In this document: piece after piece, positions 56,717 to 64,000 of the stretch | Position numbering within the stretch: the first letter of the stretch is position 1 | Layout: each line of letters opens with the position of its first letter | Assembly: GCF_028281565.1 (NCBI RefSeq) | Contig: NZ_JANQJQ010000018.1 | Coordinates: 1-64,000, forward strand | Length of the DNA stretch: 64,000 bases | Source: Seonamhaeicola sp. | GTDB taxonomy: Bacteria > Bacteroidota > Bacteroidia > Flavobacteriales > Flavobacteriaceae | Direction of reading: 5' to 3' | Translations under genes and position numbers: made by a program | Notes under the pieces: generated by a model | The model's input: the letters and a program-made list of their open reading frames with translations, nothing else | Database searches by the model: none | What the model was told of the DNA's origin: nothing

Positions 56717-57646
56717 TTAGGCTGCATTTATTTTTTTCTCCTGCTTTTTATTTCCAAGAAAAACGCGAATAATGGCAGATTTATCAGAGTTCTTTAAAAC
56801 AATCTCATATTGATTTTTATCTTGAGAAGGAATGTCAATAAAGACCTTCTCTAATGCTCCGGGCATAAGCGCTTTGTCTGTAATATTCTGTACAGCCGCA
56901 GATTTTTTACAAGTAACCTTGTAAGTTTTGATGACCTCGCCATTTTTCTTCAAAGCAAAACGTATCACATTTTCATCATGCATTTTATAGTTAAAATCTG
57001 CCCGAAGAAAAATTCTTAGCTTTTGGCTACTATCGTTTCTGAATTTAAAGCCGCTTTTATTATCAATACGGTAATAGGTTTGTTGTTTTTTATTTTTTTG
57101 GTGTTCAATTTTCACCCTATTTAAATTGGAAATAGACTTCAGCTCCTTCCAAAACAACTTTTTGGTAGGCTGAAAAACAAACCTCACATGGGCTTTTTGT
57201 TTCGTTTTGTATTTATAAAAATTAAGTTGATGTTTACCAGGTGGAATATTAATGACTTCTTTGTCCACTTTACTCGGTGTTCCAGGTAAATTACTTTTAT
57301 AGCTTACCTTTTTCGACATTTCCTGAGGTCCAATCTTTTGGGATATAATACGCTTTCCATCTATAATATACTTAAGATAATAAGGCCTTGAAGCTTTTTG
57401 ATTATCTTCTAATCGCACCCTATTGAACACGATAAGTTTTCCAGGACCGGTAACGGTTATTGAAGTTTTTGTTTTTTCTGAAAGTGCGTAATACACAAAA
57501 TCTGAATCACTGGTCATGTGAACTAAGCTCACAAACTTCTTAGGCTTTATTTCTTTTCTCTCCTGAGCAAAAACTGCGTTGCAAAATGCGAGCAGAAAAG
57601 ATGCCACCAAGACAATTACTAACGAAGATTTTTTAATTTCAATCAT
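56717..57646 (-). CDS. Secreted protein of unknown function in the pgs-like operon
   Basis: 309 residues; signal peptide about 1-27 (LAFCNAVFAQ). The mature part is Lys-rich and predicted mainly beta, with segments such as KTKTSITVTGPGKLIVFNRV, NIPPGKHQLNFYKYKT and FKFRNDSSQKLRIFLRADF. No recognised domain. Its start overlaps the pgsW stop by eight bases (57639-57646), so translation is coupled. A periplasmic, positively charged partner that handles an anionic polymer on its way to the outer-membrane barrel is a reasonable but unproven idea. Confidence 0.6.
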   Translation of the reverse strand: MIEIKKSSLVIVLVASFLLAFCNAVFAQERKEIKPKKFVSLVHMTSDSDFVYYALSEKTKTSITVTGPGKLIVFNRVRLEDNQKASRPYYLKYIIDGKRIISQKIGPQEMSKKVSYKSNLPGTPSKVDKEVINIPPGKHQLNFYKYKTKQKAHVRFVFQPTKKLFWKELKSISNLNRVKIEHQKNKKQQTYYRIDNKSGFKFRNDSSQKLRIFLRADFNYKMHDENVIRFALKKNGEVIKTYKVTCKKSAAVQNITDKALMPGALEKVFIDIPSQDKNQYEIVLKNSDKSAIIRVFLGNKKQEKKINAA

Positions 57647-58751
57647 GATTTTTAATTATTTGGGTTCCTAAAGCGTTTTGTTTTTTATCATAGTACATAA
57701 CGGCAATTATCAGTGTTAGAAAAACAACTGTTGAAACTATTACAGTGGGTAGATCATACTTGTAAGCCCTGTACAAAAGACCTTCTCCTATAGCGGGCAA
57801 CGGAACTGGGTCTCTTGGTAAATCATACCTAGACATTAACCTGCCAATATTTAAAAGATTAATTGTTGGAACGCCTTTTCGCGTCATTTCATAAAGCACC
57901 CCAAGCTTATCTGGAAAATCGCTGAGTTTGGCGTTTTGTTTAAAACCCGACGGAAGCGTTTTAGCATTAGCGTTACTCCCCAGACTAGCCACTCCGCCGC
58001 CAACATTTATGAATAATTTTACGTTATCACCAGACTCAGTTTCAAAAATCTCCATGCGTCTGGCAATGCTCTTTTCCAAACTCCCTTCGTTTATATAAGG
58101 AATCCCATTTCGAAAAATAGCATTCACAGCCAATTCCCGCCCTTCAATACTTAAAGTCCGTCCTAAATCTTGATTACCACCAATGGATGATGCCCTTGGT
58201 AAGAATGAAACCACATTGGCTTCATAGAGTGACTTATGCATATCAAGCCATGTCAAGTTTGGGTCATTTGCACCCCATGAAGACGATGTTACCGATGTCA
58301 CCAAAATCGGTTTCAGCTTAAGAGTTTCAAGAGCTGTACAAACCGCCAAATTAAGCGCTGGAAAAGAGCCTGTAAAGCATAATGCAACGTTATCACCTTC
58401 TTTCAGACCAGCTTCTTTAATTTGCTCGATAATCATGGCCGCAAAGTTTGGGTTTGTGGTAGATAGTTTAATTGGCAATGACCCCCTACCAGAAGTAAGT
58501 TGGGAGAACTGTTGCCCAATAATCCCGGTATTATTAGGGTCATTAATATTATCTATGGCAATTTCATCAGGAAAAAATGTATTTTTTAAATGATGCATCC
58601 CTTTTGCTGCCAATCCGGCAGCTTTCATCTTTTGTTTAAAATACCTTTGCTCTTTAAAGCTCTTGGAGCTTTCAACAATAATTAAAAGTGCAATGGCTAA
58701 GGCACCAAGAATACTGAGCACTAGAGTTGATCTTATGGAAATATTATTCAT
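57639..58751 (-). CDS. Poly-gamma-glutamate system protein PgsW-like
   Basis: About 370 residues from the ATG at 58751; the frame extends to 58793, but the 58751 start avoids overlap with pgsC and gives a clean membrane anchor (TLVLSILGALAIALLII). A long extracytoplasmic domain (GDNVALCFTGSFPALNLAV, NVGGGVASLGSNANAKTLP) and a C-terminal membrane segment (VIVSTVVFLTLIIAVMYY) follow. The pattern and order match the PgsW component found next to PgsB and PgsC. Its exact role in polymer synthesis or export is not established. The stop overlaps the next gene by eight bases. Confidence 0.8.
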   Translation of the reverse strand: MNNISIRSTLVLSILGALAIALLIIVESSKSFKEQRYFKQKMKAAGLAAKGMHHLKNTFFPDEIAIDNINDPNNTGIIGQQFSQLTSGRGSLPIKLSTTNPNFAAMIIEQIKEAGLKEGDNVALCFTGSFPALNLAVCTALETLKLKPILVTSVTSSSWGANDPNLTWLDMHKSLYEANVVSFLPRASSIGGNQDLGRTLSIEGRELAVNAIFRNGIPYINEGSLEKSIARRMEIFETESGDNVKLFINVGGGVASLGSNANAKTLPSGFKQNAKLSDFPDKLGVLYEMTRKGVPTINLLNIGRLMSRYDLPRDPVPLPAIGEGLLYRAYKYDLPTVIVSTVVFLTLIIAVMYYDKKQNALGTQIIKNHD

Positions 58752-58764
58752 AACAAATAGTAGG

Positions 58765-59223
58765 TTAATAAAGTTCAGGTAAGGTTTCTCCAAGAAAACA
58801 GATAATCACCAGTAGTCTTACAATCACAGAAGTCACGGTGAGCATTGCCATGGTTTTGGCAAATCCTTGTTTTGCCGCCCAATGGGCTATCAAGCCGGGA
58901 ATCACCCAACCAATAGCACTAAGTTCAACCGTCGAACTAGGTGTATTGAACACTAAAAAATGATGGGAAACTATTGAAAGAATAGTTCCTATTAATAATG
59001 AAACTACCATTTGTCTCCTTCCAAACAAAAATGTGAACCTTGAAATAAACTTGATTATCAGGAATGTAATGAACGCTATTATTATCAATCCTACAAGGCG
59101 ATCTATTGTGGCCAATTGCAAGGCTACATAACCCGGTACGATTATACCCCCAGCGGCCATTCCAAATTTTTCTATAAAGAATAAACTTATTATTATTCCA
59201 AGTGTAACAGATAATTCTATCAT
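58765..59223 (-). CDS. Poly-gamma-glutamate synthase subunit PgsC/CapC
   Basis: 152 residues, almost entirely hydrophobic, with four to five membrane spans (IELSVTLGIIISLFFIEK, GLIIIAFITFLIIKF, GTILSIVSHHF, MLTVTSVIVRLLVIICFLG). IVPGYVALQL and WVIPGLIAHW are typical PgsC words. It forms the membrane part of the PGA synthase with PgsB. It starts 9 bases after pgsB. Confidence 0.88.
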   Translation of the reverse strand: MIELSVTLGIIISLFFIEKFGMAAGGIIVPGYVALQLATIDRLVGLIIIAFITFLIIKFISRFTFLFGRRQMVVSLLIGTILSIVSHHFLVFNTPSSTVELSAIGWVIPGLIAHWAAKQGFAKTMAMLTVTSVIVRLLVIICFLGETLPELY

Positions 59224-59232
59224 AAAGACATT

Positions 59233-60408
59233 TTAATTTTGTTTATGCTTTTTCTCAAAATATTGGGCTAATTCTGCGCCGCCTACTCCCATATTTCCAA
59301 TTGCTAAAACCGTGGTTTTACAGTGAGAAGCATGACATATATCTATAAATTGATCATGAGTTGACTTCTCTCCAATAGCGTGTATTTTTTCTTTTGGAAC
59401 ACCCTTTTTAATGCACATTTGAAATACATTATCCAATGATTCACCGATCAAGCCTACACTTCCATAATCTAACAAAGCAATCATTTTCACTAATTGAACA
59501 GCCCGATCTTGACGGTCTTTTCTTGTATTTAAAACAATCATGATATGTTCATCAGGATCACATTGCTCTTTGATGGACTTCCATATCATTAATGTTGATT
59601 CCGGATCATTGGCCGCTAGGGCATTGTAGAAAAAAATACGTTTATCTTCTGCATTTATGGTGTAGCGTCTTAACACCCCTTCGTCTGGTATGCTGCGCTT
59701 CATTTCCTTTAATGCAGATGCTCTTTCTACACCTAACTCTGAACAAATATCCAGGGCAAGGGCCACATTATCTTTATGCTCTATATAGGTAAACCCTTGC
59801 ATATCCGTTTTCGATATAGAAGCCGCCTCACTTTTTCTAATTGTTGTTTTTCTTCGTTTTGCCACCTTATTCATATAGCCCAAATACCTATTCTCTGAAG
59901 TGAATAATTGAGACTTCTTTGGAATAGTCCTACAAATGGCCTTGGCAACATCATCAAGGGTGGGGCCCATAACATCAAGATGATCTAGCCTAATATTAGT
60001 TATAACACCTATGTTCGCTTTTACCATTTGGTGTTCTGTGATTTTTTGATAAATAGGCTGAAGGGCCATGCACTCAATAATTAACACCTCTGCTTTTTGT
60101 TGTGAGCAATATTTTATAATATCCAGTTGTTCCAAAATATTAGCCTTTTCTTTTCTGTGAACCACAGCTTCACTACCATCTGGAAGTATTATCCTTGGAA
60201 AAGTGCCTGTTACTTTTGTTATGGTTTTGAGTCCACCTGCTCTTAGGCCAGCTCCAATTAATCGGGTAACACTAGATTTTCCTCTTGTACCGTTAATATG
60301 GATACGTATTGGAATTGCACTTAGATATTTTTGATGCAACCTATACTCTATTGCACCATAAATTGTAATTGCAACCGTAAGACCAATAATGACAATTAAG
60401 CTCAACAT
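59233..60408 (-). CDS. Poly-gamma-glutamate synthase subunit PgsB/CapB
   Basis: Mur-ligase-like ATP-dependent amide ligase, about 391 residues. An N-terminal membrane segment (LSLIVIIGLTVAITIYG) is followed by the nucleotide loop HINGTRGKSSVTRL, ECMALQPIYQ and ITNIRLDHLDVMG, all hallmarks of PgsB/CapB. The frame opens at a TTG at 60420, but ATG at 60408 has a good GAAGGA ribosome site 5 bases upstream and is preferred. With PgsC it would polymerise glutamate (or a related acid) through the gamma-carboxyl group at the inner membrane. No PgsA/CapA-type protein is in the window. The promoter-like TAGGGT-N16-GTTTTAAAC lies 18 bases upstream. Confidence 0.9.
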   Translation of the reverse strand: MLSLIVIIGLTVAITIYGAIEYRLHQKYLSAIPIRIHINGTRGKSSVTRLIGAGLRAGGLKTITKVTGTFPRIILPDGSEAVVHRKEKANILEQLDIIKYCSQQKAEVLIIECMALQPIYQKITEHQMVKANIGVITNIRLDHLDVMGPTLDDVAKAICRTIPKKSQLFTSENRYLGYMNKVAKRRKTTIRKSEAASISKTDMQGFTYIEHKDNVALALDICSELGVERASALKEMKRSIPDEGVLRRYTINAEDKRIFFYNALAANDPESTLMIWKSIKEQCDPDEHIMIVLNTRKDRQDRAVQLVKMIALLDYGSVGLIGESLDNVFQMCIKKGVPKEKIHAIGEKSTHDQFIDICHASHCKTTVLAIGNMGVGGAELAQYFEKKHKQN

Positions 60409-60426
60409 AATTTCCTTCAAAATTTA

Positions 60427-60457
60427 GTTTAAAACAACCAGCACAAAATTTACCCTA
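60427..60457 (-). promoter_or_regulatory. Putative ECF-sigma promoter of the pgs-like operon
   Basis: In gene sense TAGGGT (60457-60452), 16 bases, GTTTTAAAC (60435-60427), 18 bases before the preferred pgsB ATG. Confidence 0.55.
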
Positions 60458-60479
60458 CCTTTTTTTTGAAAAAAAGAAT

Positions 60480-60487
60480 TATGTTTG
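60480..60487 (+). promoter_or_regulatory. -7 box of the sigma-factor gene
   Basis: TATGTTTG matches TAnnTTTG exactly and lies 18 bases before the sigma factor ATG. No TTG is present at the usual distance upstream. It suggests housekeeping transcription of the sigma gene itself. Confidence 0.4.
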
Positions 60488-60505
60488 CTTAATATTTTTT
60501 TCTAA

Positions 60506-61024
60506 ATGACCCCTAAGCCAGATTCTATTTGCCAGAATTATATTTTTGAAAAAGTCTTTAAGGACTATTCTAAAATGATTCGGAATTTCATTTATTCTAA
60601 ATGTGGGAATTTGGATTTGGCTGAAGATTTAACCCAAGATGCATTTGTTAAATTATGGAATAATTGCTCCAAAGTTTCTTTAGAAACTGTTAAGGGCTAT
60701 CTTTTTACTTTAGCTAAAAATTCTTTTCTAAATGAGGTAAAGCATCAGAAAGTAGTTCTAAAATATCAGAACACTAAAAACAGCGCTCAAAATAATGAAG
60801 ACCCAGAATTTGTTTTGCGAAAAAAAGAATTTCAAAATGAGCTAAATAGGGCTATTAATAACCTTTCGGAAAAACAACGTGAAGTCTTTTTGCTAAATAG
60901 GATAGATAAAAAAAAGTACAGCGAAATAGCAGAATTATTGGGGCTTTCGGTCAAGGCCGTTGAAAAAAGAATGCATGCAGCTTTGGTCAGTTTAAGAAAG
61001 GATGTAAAAAATTATAAAATATAA
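60506..61024 (+). CDS. ECF RNA polymerase sigma factor, FecI-like
   Basis: 172 residues with the two ECF domains: region 2 (about 25-90; NLDLAEDLTQDAFVKLWNN) and region 4 (about 115-165; LSEKQREVFLLNRIDKKKY, then EIAELLGLSVKAVEKRM, the helix-turn-helix). It would direct RNA polymerase to special promoters when released by the anti-sigma factor encoded next. The four TAGGGT-N16-GTT elements close by are candidate targets, including the one in front of fecR. Confidence 0.93.
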   Translation: MTPKPDSICQNYIFEKVFKDYSKMIRNFIYSKCGNLDLAEDLTQDAFVKLWNNCSKVSLETVKGYLFTLAKNSFLNEVKHQKVVLKYQNTKNSAQNNEDPEFVLRKKEFQNELNRAINNLSEKQREVFLLNRIDKKKYSEIAELLGLSVKAVEKRMHAALVSLRKDVKNYKI

Positions 61025-61026
61025 AG

Positions 61027-61056
61027 TAGGGTTTTTTGGAAATTAGAAGTTCTAAA
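61027..61056 (+). promoter_or_regulatory. Putative ECF-sigma promoter of fecR-TonB receptor genes
   Basis: TAGGGT (61027-61032), 16 bases, GTTCTAAA (61049-61056), 23 bases before the fecR ATG. It lies between sigma and anti-sigma genes, so it would amplify the anti-sigma/receptor pair when the sigma factor is active. Confidence 0.55.
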
Positions 61057-61079
61057 TAAAAAACACTTAAGTTTAAATT

Positions 61080-61994
61080 ATGGAGGAACAGTTTGACGAT
61101 ACTTTTTTAGCACGCTGGCTTGCCAATGAGCTTTCAGAAAAAGAACTTGAAAGTTTCAAGGGTTCTGAGGCCTACAAGGAGTATTCCGAGATTATTGATT
61201 CCTTAGATAACGCAGAATTCCCGTCTTATGACTTAAATTATAATTTTGAGGCAACCTTAAAAAAAATCGAAAAATCAAAAAATCAAAACCATGGTACCAG
61301 GCGTTTGATTTTAAATTGGTCGTATGGAATTGCTGCAGCATTGGTTTTATGCTTTGGTTATTTTTTGTTTTTCGATTATTCTAACTTCAAGACCAATGCA
61401 ACAGAGCAAATGGCATTTATTTTGCCAGATAGCTCAAAAGTAAATCTCAATGCCGGTTCTAAAATCTCGTTTAAATCATTTAATTGGGAGAAAAACAGAA
61501 CGTTAAAATTACAGGGAGAAGCTTTTTTTGAGGTTAAAAAAGGGGCCTCATTCACTGTAAATACAAAAGAAGGGCAAGTTGTAGTTTTAGGAACTAAATT
61601 CACCGTGAACTCCAGAGATAGTCTTTACAGCGTATCCTGTTTTGAGGGGAAAGTAGAAGTCTTAATTGAAAATAAAACACCTATTATTTTAAACAAAGGC
61701 GATGCAGTAACCCTTCAAAAAGACACATTAGAAGCATCTAATTTTAACAAAACAAGCCCAGTTTGGTTAGAAGACAAAAGTTCATTTACCAAAATCTCAA
61801 TCTTTGAGGTGGTTTCTGAATTAGAACGTCAGTTTGGGGTAAGCATTCAAGGTAAATCCAATTTAAGACCTGCCTATTTTTCTGGGCAATTTTCGCATAA
61901 CAGCTTAGAAAAAGCCCTCAAGACCATCTTTACCGCCATGGATATTCCTTATGAGTTTAAAGATAAGAACAGTATTTACATTCTACCCTATTAA
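61080..61994 (+). CDS. FecR-type anti-sigma factor
   Basis: 304 residues. Cytoplasmic N-terminal part (about 1-78) for sigma binding, one membrane helix (WSYGIAAALVLCFGYFLFF, about 81-99), then the periplasmic FecR domain (AFILPDSSKVNLNAGSKI, GEAFFEVKKGASFTVNTKEG, VLGTKFTV, about 115-210) and a C-terminal DUF4974-like domain (ISIFEVVSELERQFGVSI to end). It relays the signal of the TonB receptor encoded next (overlap by one base, TAATG) to the sigma factor. Confidence 0.93.
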   Translation: MEEQFDDTFLARWLANELSEKELESFKGSEAYKEYSEIIDSLDNAEFPSYDLNYNFEATLKKIEKSKNQNHGTRRLILNWSYGIAAALVLCFGYFLFFDYSNFKTNATEQMAFILPDSSKVNLNAGSKISFKSFNWEKNRTLKLQGEAFFEVKKGASFTVNTKEGQVVVLGTKFTVNSRDSLYSVSCFEGKVEVLIENKTPIILNKGDAVTLQKDTLEASNFNKTSPVWLEDKSSFTKISIFEVVSELERQFGVSIQGKSNLRPAYFSGQFSHNSLEKALKTIFTAMDIPYEFKDKNSIYILPY

Positions 61995-64000
61995 TGAAAC
62001 GCTTTGTAATTACCATCTTATGTTTTTTGAATTTTGTACTTGCATATACTCAAGAACACACATTAGACTATAAAAACTCATCTTTAATTGATATTCTTGA
62101 AGATCTGGAAAACAGATTTTCGGTGAAATTCTCATACAATAGTGATATCTTAAAAGGAGAAACCTTTTCATACTCTGGTGAAGCCACAATAAAAGGTTTT
62201 CTTGATATCTTAAAAGAGACATTGGATTTAGAAATAATATTCATAGACGATGAGAACATTGTTCTAAAAAAAAAAGGCTCCCTAGAAGAAACGGCGGTCA
62301 TCCATAATTTAGATGAAGTTTTAATTGTCACAGAATACCTTACCTCGGGATTTGACCAGAACAAGAAAGATGGCTCCATCAATTTGCAGCCCGCCAGGCT
62401 AAATGTTCTACCGGGTCTCACAGAACCCGATGTATTGCAAAGTTTACAAATGCTACCGGGCATTTCAAGTCCTACGGAATCAGCCTCAAATTTACATATT
62501 AGGGGAGGCACTCCCGATCAAAACCTGATATTATGGGATGGCATAAAAACTTACCACCAAGGGCATTTATTTGGGATGATTTCTGCATTCAACCCCTATA
62601 TCACTGAGCAAGTAAACGTTTACAGAAGTGGAACCAGTGCAAAATATGGTGAACGTATTTCAAGCGTTATTGATATACAAACCACTAAAGAAATTCCTGA
62701 GAAAACCACATTGGGGATTGGAGCCAATTTATTGCATTCAGATGCTTTTATAAAAACTCCAATTATTAAAAACAAACTTGGTGTCATCATATCGGCCCGA
62801 AATTCATTATCCAATTTAAATTCAATTACATTTAATAGAATTAGTAATAAGGTTTTTCAAAATACTAGAATAAATGATAAGAACGAAATTCAAGAAGAAG
62901 AGGAACTAAATATTTTGGACGATACATTTAAATTCACAGATTTTAATATTAAAGCTTTATGGCAAATTTCTAAAAACAGTAAACTTAGTATAAGCAGCCT
63001 ATTTATTAATAATGAATTAGATTATGCCAATGAAGACAATAATGGCAGCATTGCAAGAGACATATTGAATCTAAAGAATAACGGTTTTAGTATGAAATGG
63101 GATAAGAAATTCAATCCCAATTGGAGTTTCCAAAGTGACATTCATTTTTCCAATTACAATTCTTTTTATGAGTTTAATGAGCAATCTCTAGAAGGCAATT
63201 CTGATGAAAATGTAATTCGAGATAACCAAATTAAAGATTCTGGAGCAAGTCTACACAACCAATTAAAAATCAACTCCAATAACATATTTATTTTTGGTTT
63301 AGACTATAACAGATATAGAGTAGATTATAATATTGGATATGGGCAAAATGCCTCAATCAGGGAATCACAGAGTCGCACAGAATCAGTTAATTCGGTTTAT
63401 ATAGAACATCAGTTTCAACATAAAAATTGGTACATCCGGCCCGGAATACGATCAAGTTTATTTTCAGAAAACACTAAATTTTTAGTAGAACCAAGGTTGT
63501 TTGTTAACTATAAAATAAATAAAGCCTTAATGTTCAAAGCTTCTGGAGAAATAAAAAACCAAGCTATAAGCCAGTTAATCTCCTTTGATTTTAATTACTT
63601 GGGGCTAAACAATGAGATTTGGGCTTTAGCCAACAATGACAATATCCCTATACTTAACAACAAACAAATTACTTCAGGATTATCATTTACCAAAAAAGGA
63701 TGGAAAATTGATATTGAAGGATATTATAAGCATATAAAAGGCTTAACCTCGCTTACTAAGGGTTTTAATGCTTCTGTAACCGATGACGATTATGCCTCTG
63801 GAAAAAGCAACATATACGGCATTGATGTATTGTTAAAAAAGCGCATTGGAAATTTCCGAACCTGGTTAAGTTATTCTCTTAGCAAAACCGATTTTGACTT
63901 CAATAGTATTCAAAACAATAGTTTTCCTGGCAATTTTGATCAGCGCCACAGTTTATCTTTTTCTAATACCTATAAGTACAAACAATTTCAATTTTCGGTG
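61994..64000 (+). CDS. TonB-dependent transducer/receptor with STN domain (partial, runs off the window)
   Basis: The frame is open for 669 codons to the last base. Signal peptide about 1-20 (ILCFLNFVLAYTQ). An STN signalling domain (about 22-95; NSSLIDILEDLENRFSVKFS) is followed by the plug (about 115-240; LPGLTEPDVLQSLQMLPGIS, LHIRGGTPDQNLILWDGI, YRSGTSAKYGERISSVIDI) and the start of the outer-membrane barrel. The STN domain and adjacency to FecI/FecR show a trans-envelope signalling receptor. It lacks the carboxypeptidase-like extension of SusC proteins. The ligand is unknown; a glycan fragment or the product of the neighbouring pgs-like operon are possible. The C-terminal part lies beyond the window. 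Confidence 0.9.
   Translation, partial: MKRFVITILCFLNFVLAYTQEHTLDYKNSSLIDILEDLENRFSVKFSYNSDILKGETFSYSGEATIKGFLDILKETLDLEIIFIDDENIVLKKKGSLEETAVIHNLDEVLIVTEYLTSGFDQNKKDGSINLQPARLNVLPGLTEPDVLQSLQMLPGISSPTESASNLHIRGGTPDQNLILWDGIKTYHQGHLFGMISAFNPYITEQVNVYRSGTSAKYGERISSVIDIQTTKEIPEKTTLGIGANLLHSDAFIKTPIIKNKLGVIISARNSLSNLNSITFNRISNKVFQNTRINDKNEIQEEEELNILDDTFKFTDFNIKALWQISKNSKLSISSLFINNELDYANEDNNGSIARDILNLKNNGFSMKWDKKFNPNWSFQSDIHFSNYNSFYEFNEQSLEGNSDENVIRDNQIKDSGASLHNQLKINSNNIFIFGLDYNRYRVDYNIGYGQNASIRESQSRTESVNSVYIEHQFQHKNWYIRPGIRSSLFSENTKFLVEPRLFVNYKINKALMFKASGEIKNQAISQLISFDFNYLGLNNEIWALANNDNIPILNNKQITSGLSFTKKGWKIDIEGYYKHIKGLTSLTKGFNASVTDDDYASGKSNIYGIDVLLKKRIGNFRTWLSYSLSKTDFDFNSIQNNSFPGNFDQRHSLSFSNTYKYKQFQFSV

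Noticed and set aside
60409-60420. TTG start for pgsB
   Set aside because: ATG at 60408 has a GAAGGA ribosome site at proper distance and places the promoter element 18 bases upstream, as for its other copies.
62068-62511. 147-codon minus-strand open frame
   Set aside because: It lies wholly opposite the TonB receptor, whose signal peptide, STN and plug motifs are clear.
61994-64000. SusC-type glycan importer
   Set aside because: The N terminus has an STN domain and lacks the carboxypeptidase-like domain; no SusD is visible before the window ends.

Overview
The window reads as chromosome of a marine, alga-associated Bacteroidota, most likely a Flavobacteriaceae member. Grounds: AT-rich spacers with TTG-N19-TAnnTTTG type promoters, type IX secretion (T9SS) sorting tails, STN-type TonB receptor with FecI/FecR, many lipoproteins, and a large polysaccharide-degradation cluster. 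No rRNA, tRNA, insertion sequence, phage gene or CRISPR array was seen.

Layout. (1) 485-7030 (+): LamG-family enzyme, GH29 alpha-L-fucosidase-like lipoprotein, second LamG-family enzyme. (2) 7343-18789 (+): two giant G8-domain beta-helix T9SS proteins produced by a tandem duplication that also copied the 3' end of the preceding LamG gene, its terminator and a 98-nt leader. (3) 30484-19186 (-): Na+/solute symporter, Zn- and Fe-type alcohol dehydrogenases, ROK regulator, S1-type sulfatase, LamG-family enzyme, SGNH esterase, TIM-barrel protein and DUF1080 protein. (4) 30814-33602 (+): PfkB sugar kinase, rhamnose-mutarotase-like lipoprotein, second ROK regulator. (5) 42411-33703 (-): GH3, LamG-family enzyme, small outer-membrane protein, FAD amine oxidase-like lipoprotein, LamG-family enzyme. 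(6) 55354-42512 (-): three more G8 proteins, a tandem fibronectin-like lipoprotein, and after a terminator a second GH3. (7) 60408-55541 (-): poly-gamma-glutamate-synthase-like pgsB-pgsC-pgsW, an unknown secreted protein and an outer-membrane barrel. (8) 60506-64000 (+): FecI-type sigma factor, FecR anti-sigma factor and a TonB-dependent transducer cut by the window end.

How it may work together. T9SS-exported G8 beta-helix proteins and the secreted LamG/HWRY proteins would attack a sulfated, deoxyhexose-containing algal polysaccharide. GH29, two GH3, sulfatase, SGNH esterase and a possible 3-keto-glycoside pair would trim the products. The symporter, dehydrogenases and PfkB kinase would take up and catabolise the sugars. 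No SusC/SusD pair lies in the window.

The most interesting content is regulatory. A palindrome (TTACTTTCTAA, 3 bases, TTAGWAAGTAA in gene sense) lies upstream of five carbohydrate transcription units, with related sites elsewhere; it is a good candidate operator for the two ROK proteins, both of which appear to have lost the kinase Asp and the zinc cysteines. A second element, TAGGGT-N16-GTTYWAA, with exactly conserved spacing, lies 18-24 nt upstream of the starts of fecR, pgsB and two G8 genes. This suggests that the local FecI sigma factor ties polymer synthesis and surface G8 proteins into one envelope-signalling regulon. The LamG/HWRY family (five paralogues) is a candidate carbohydrate-active family whose activity I cannot name from sequence alone.
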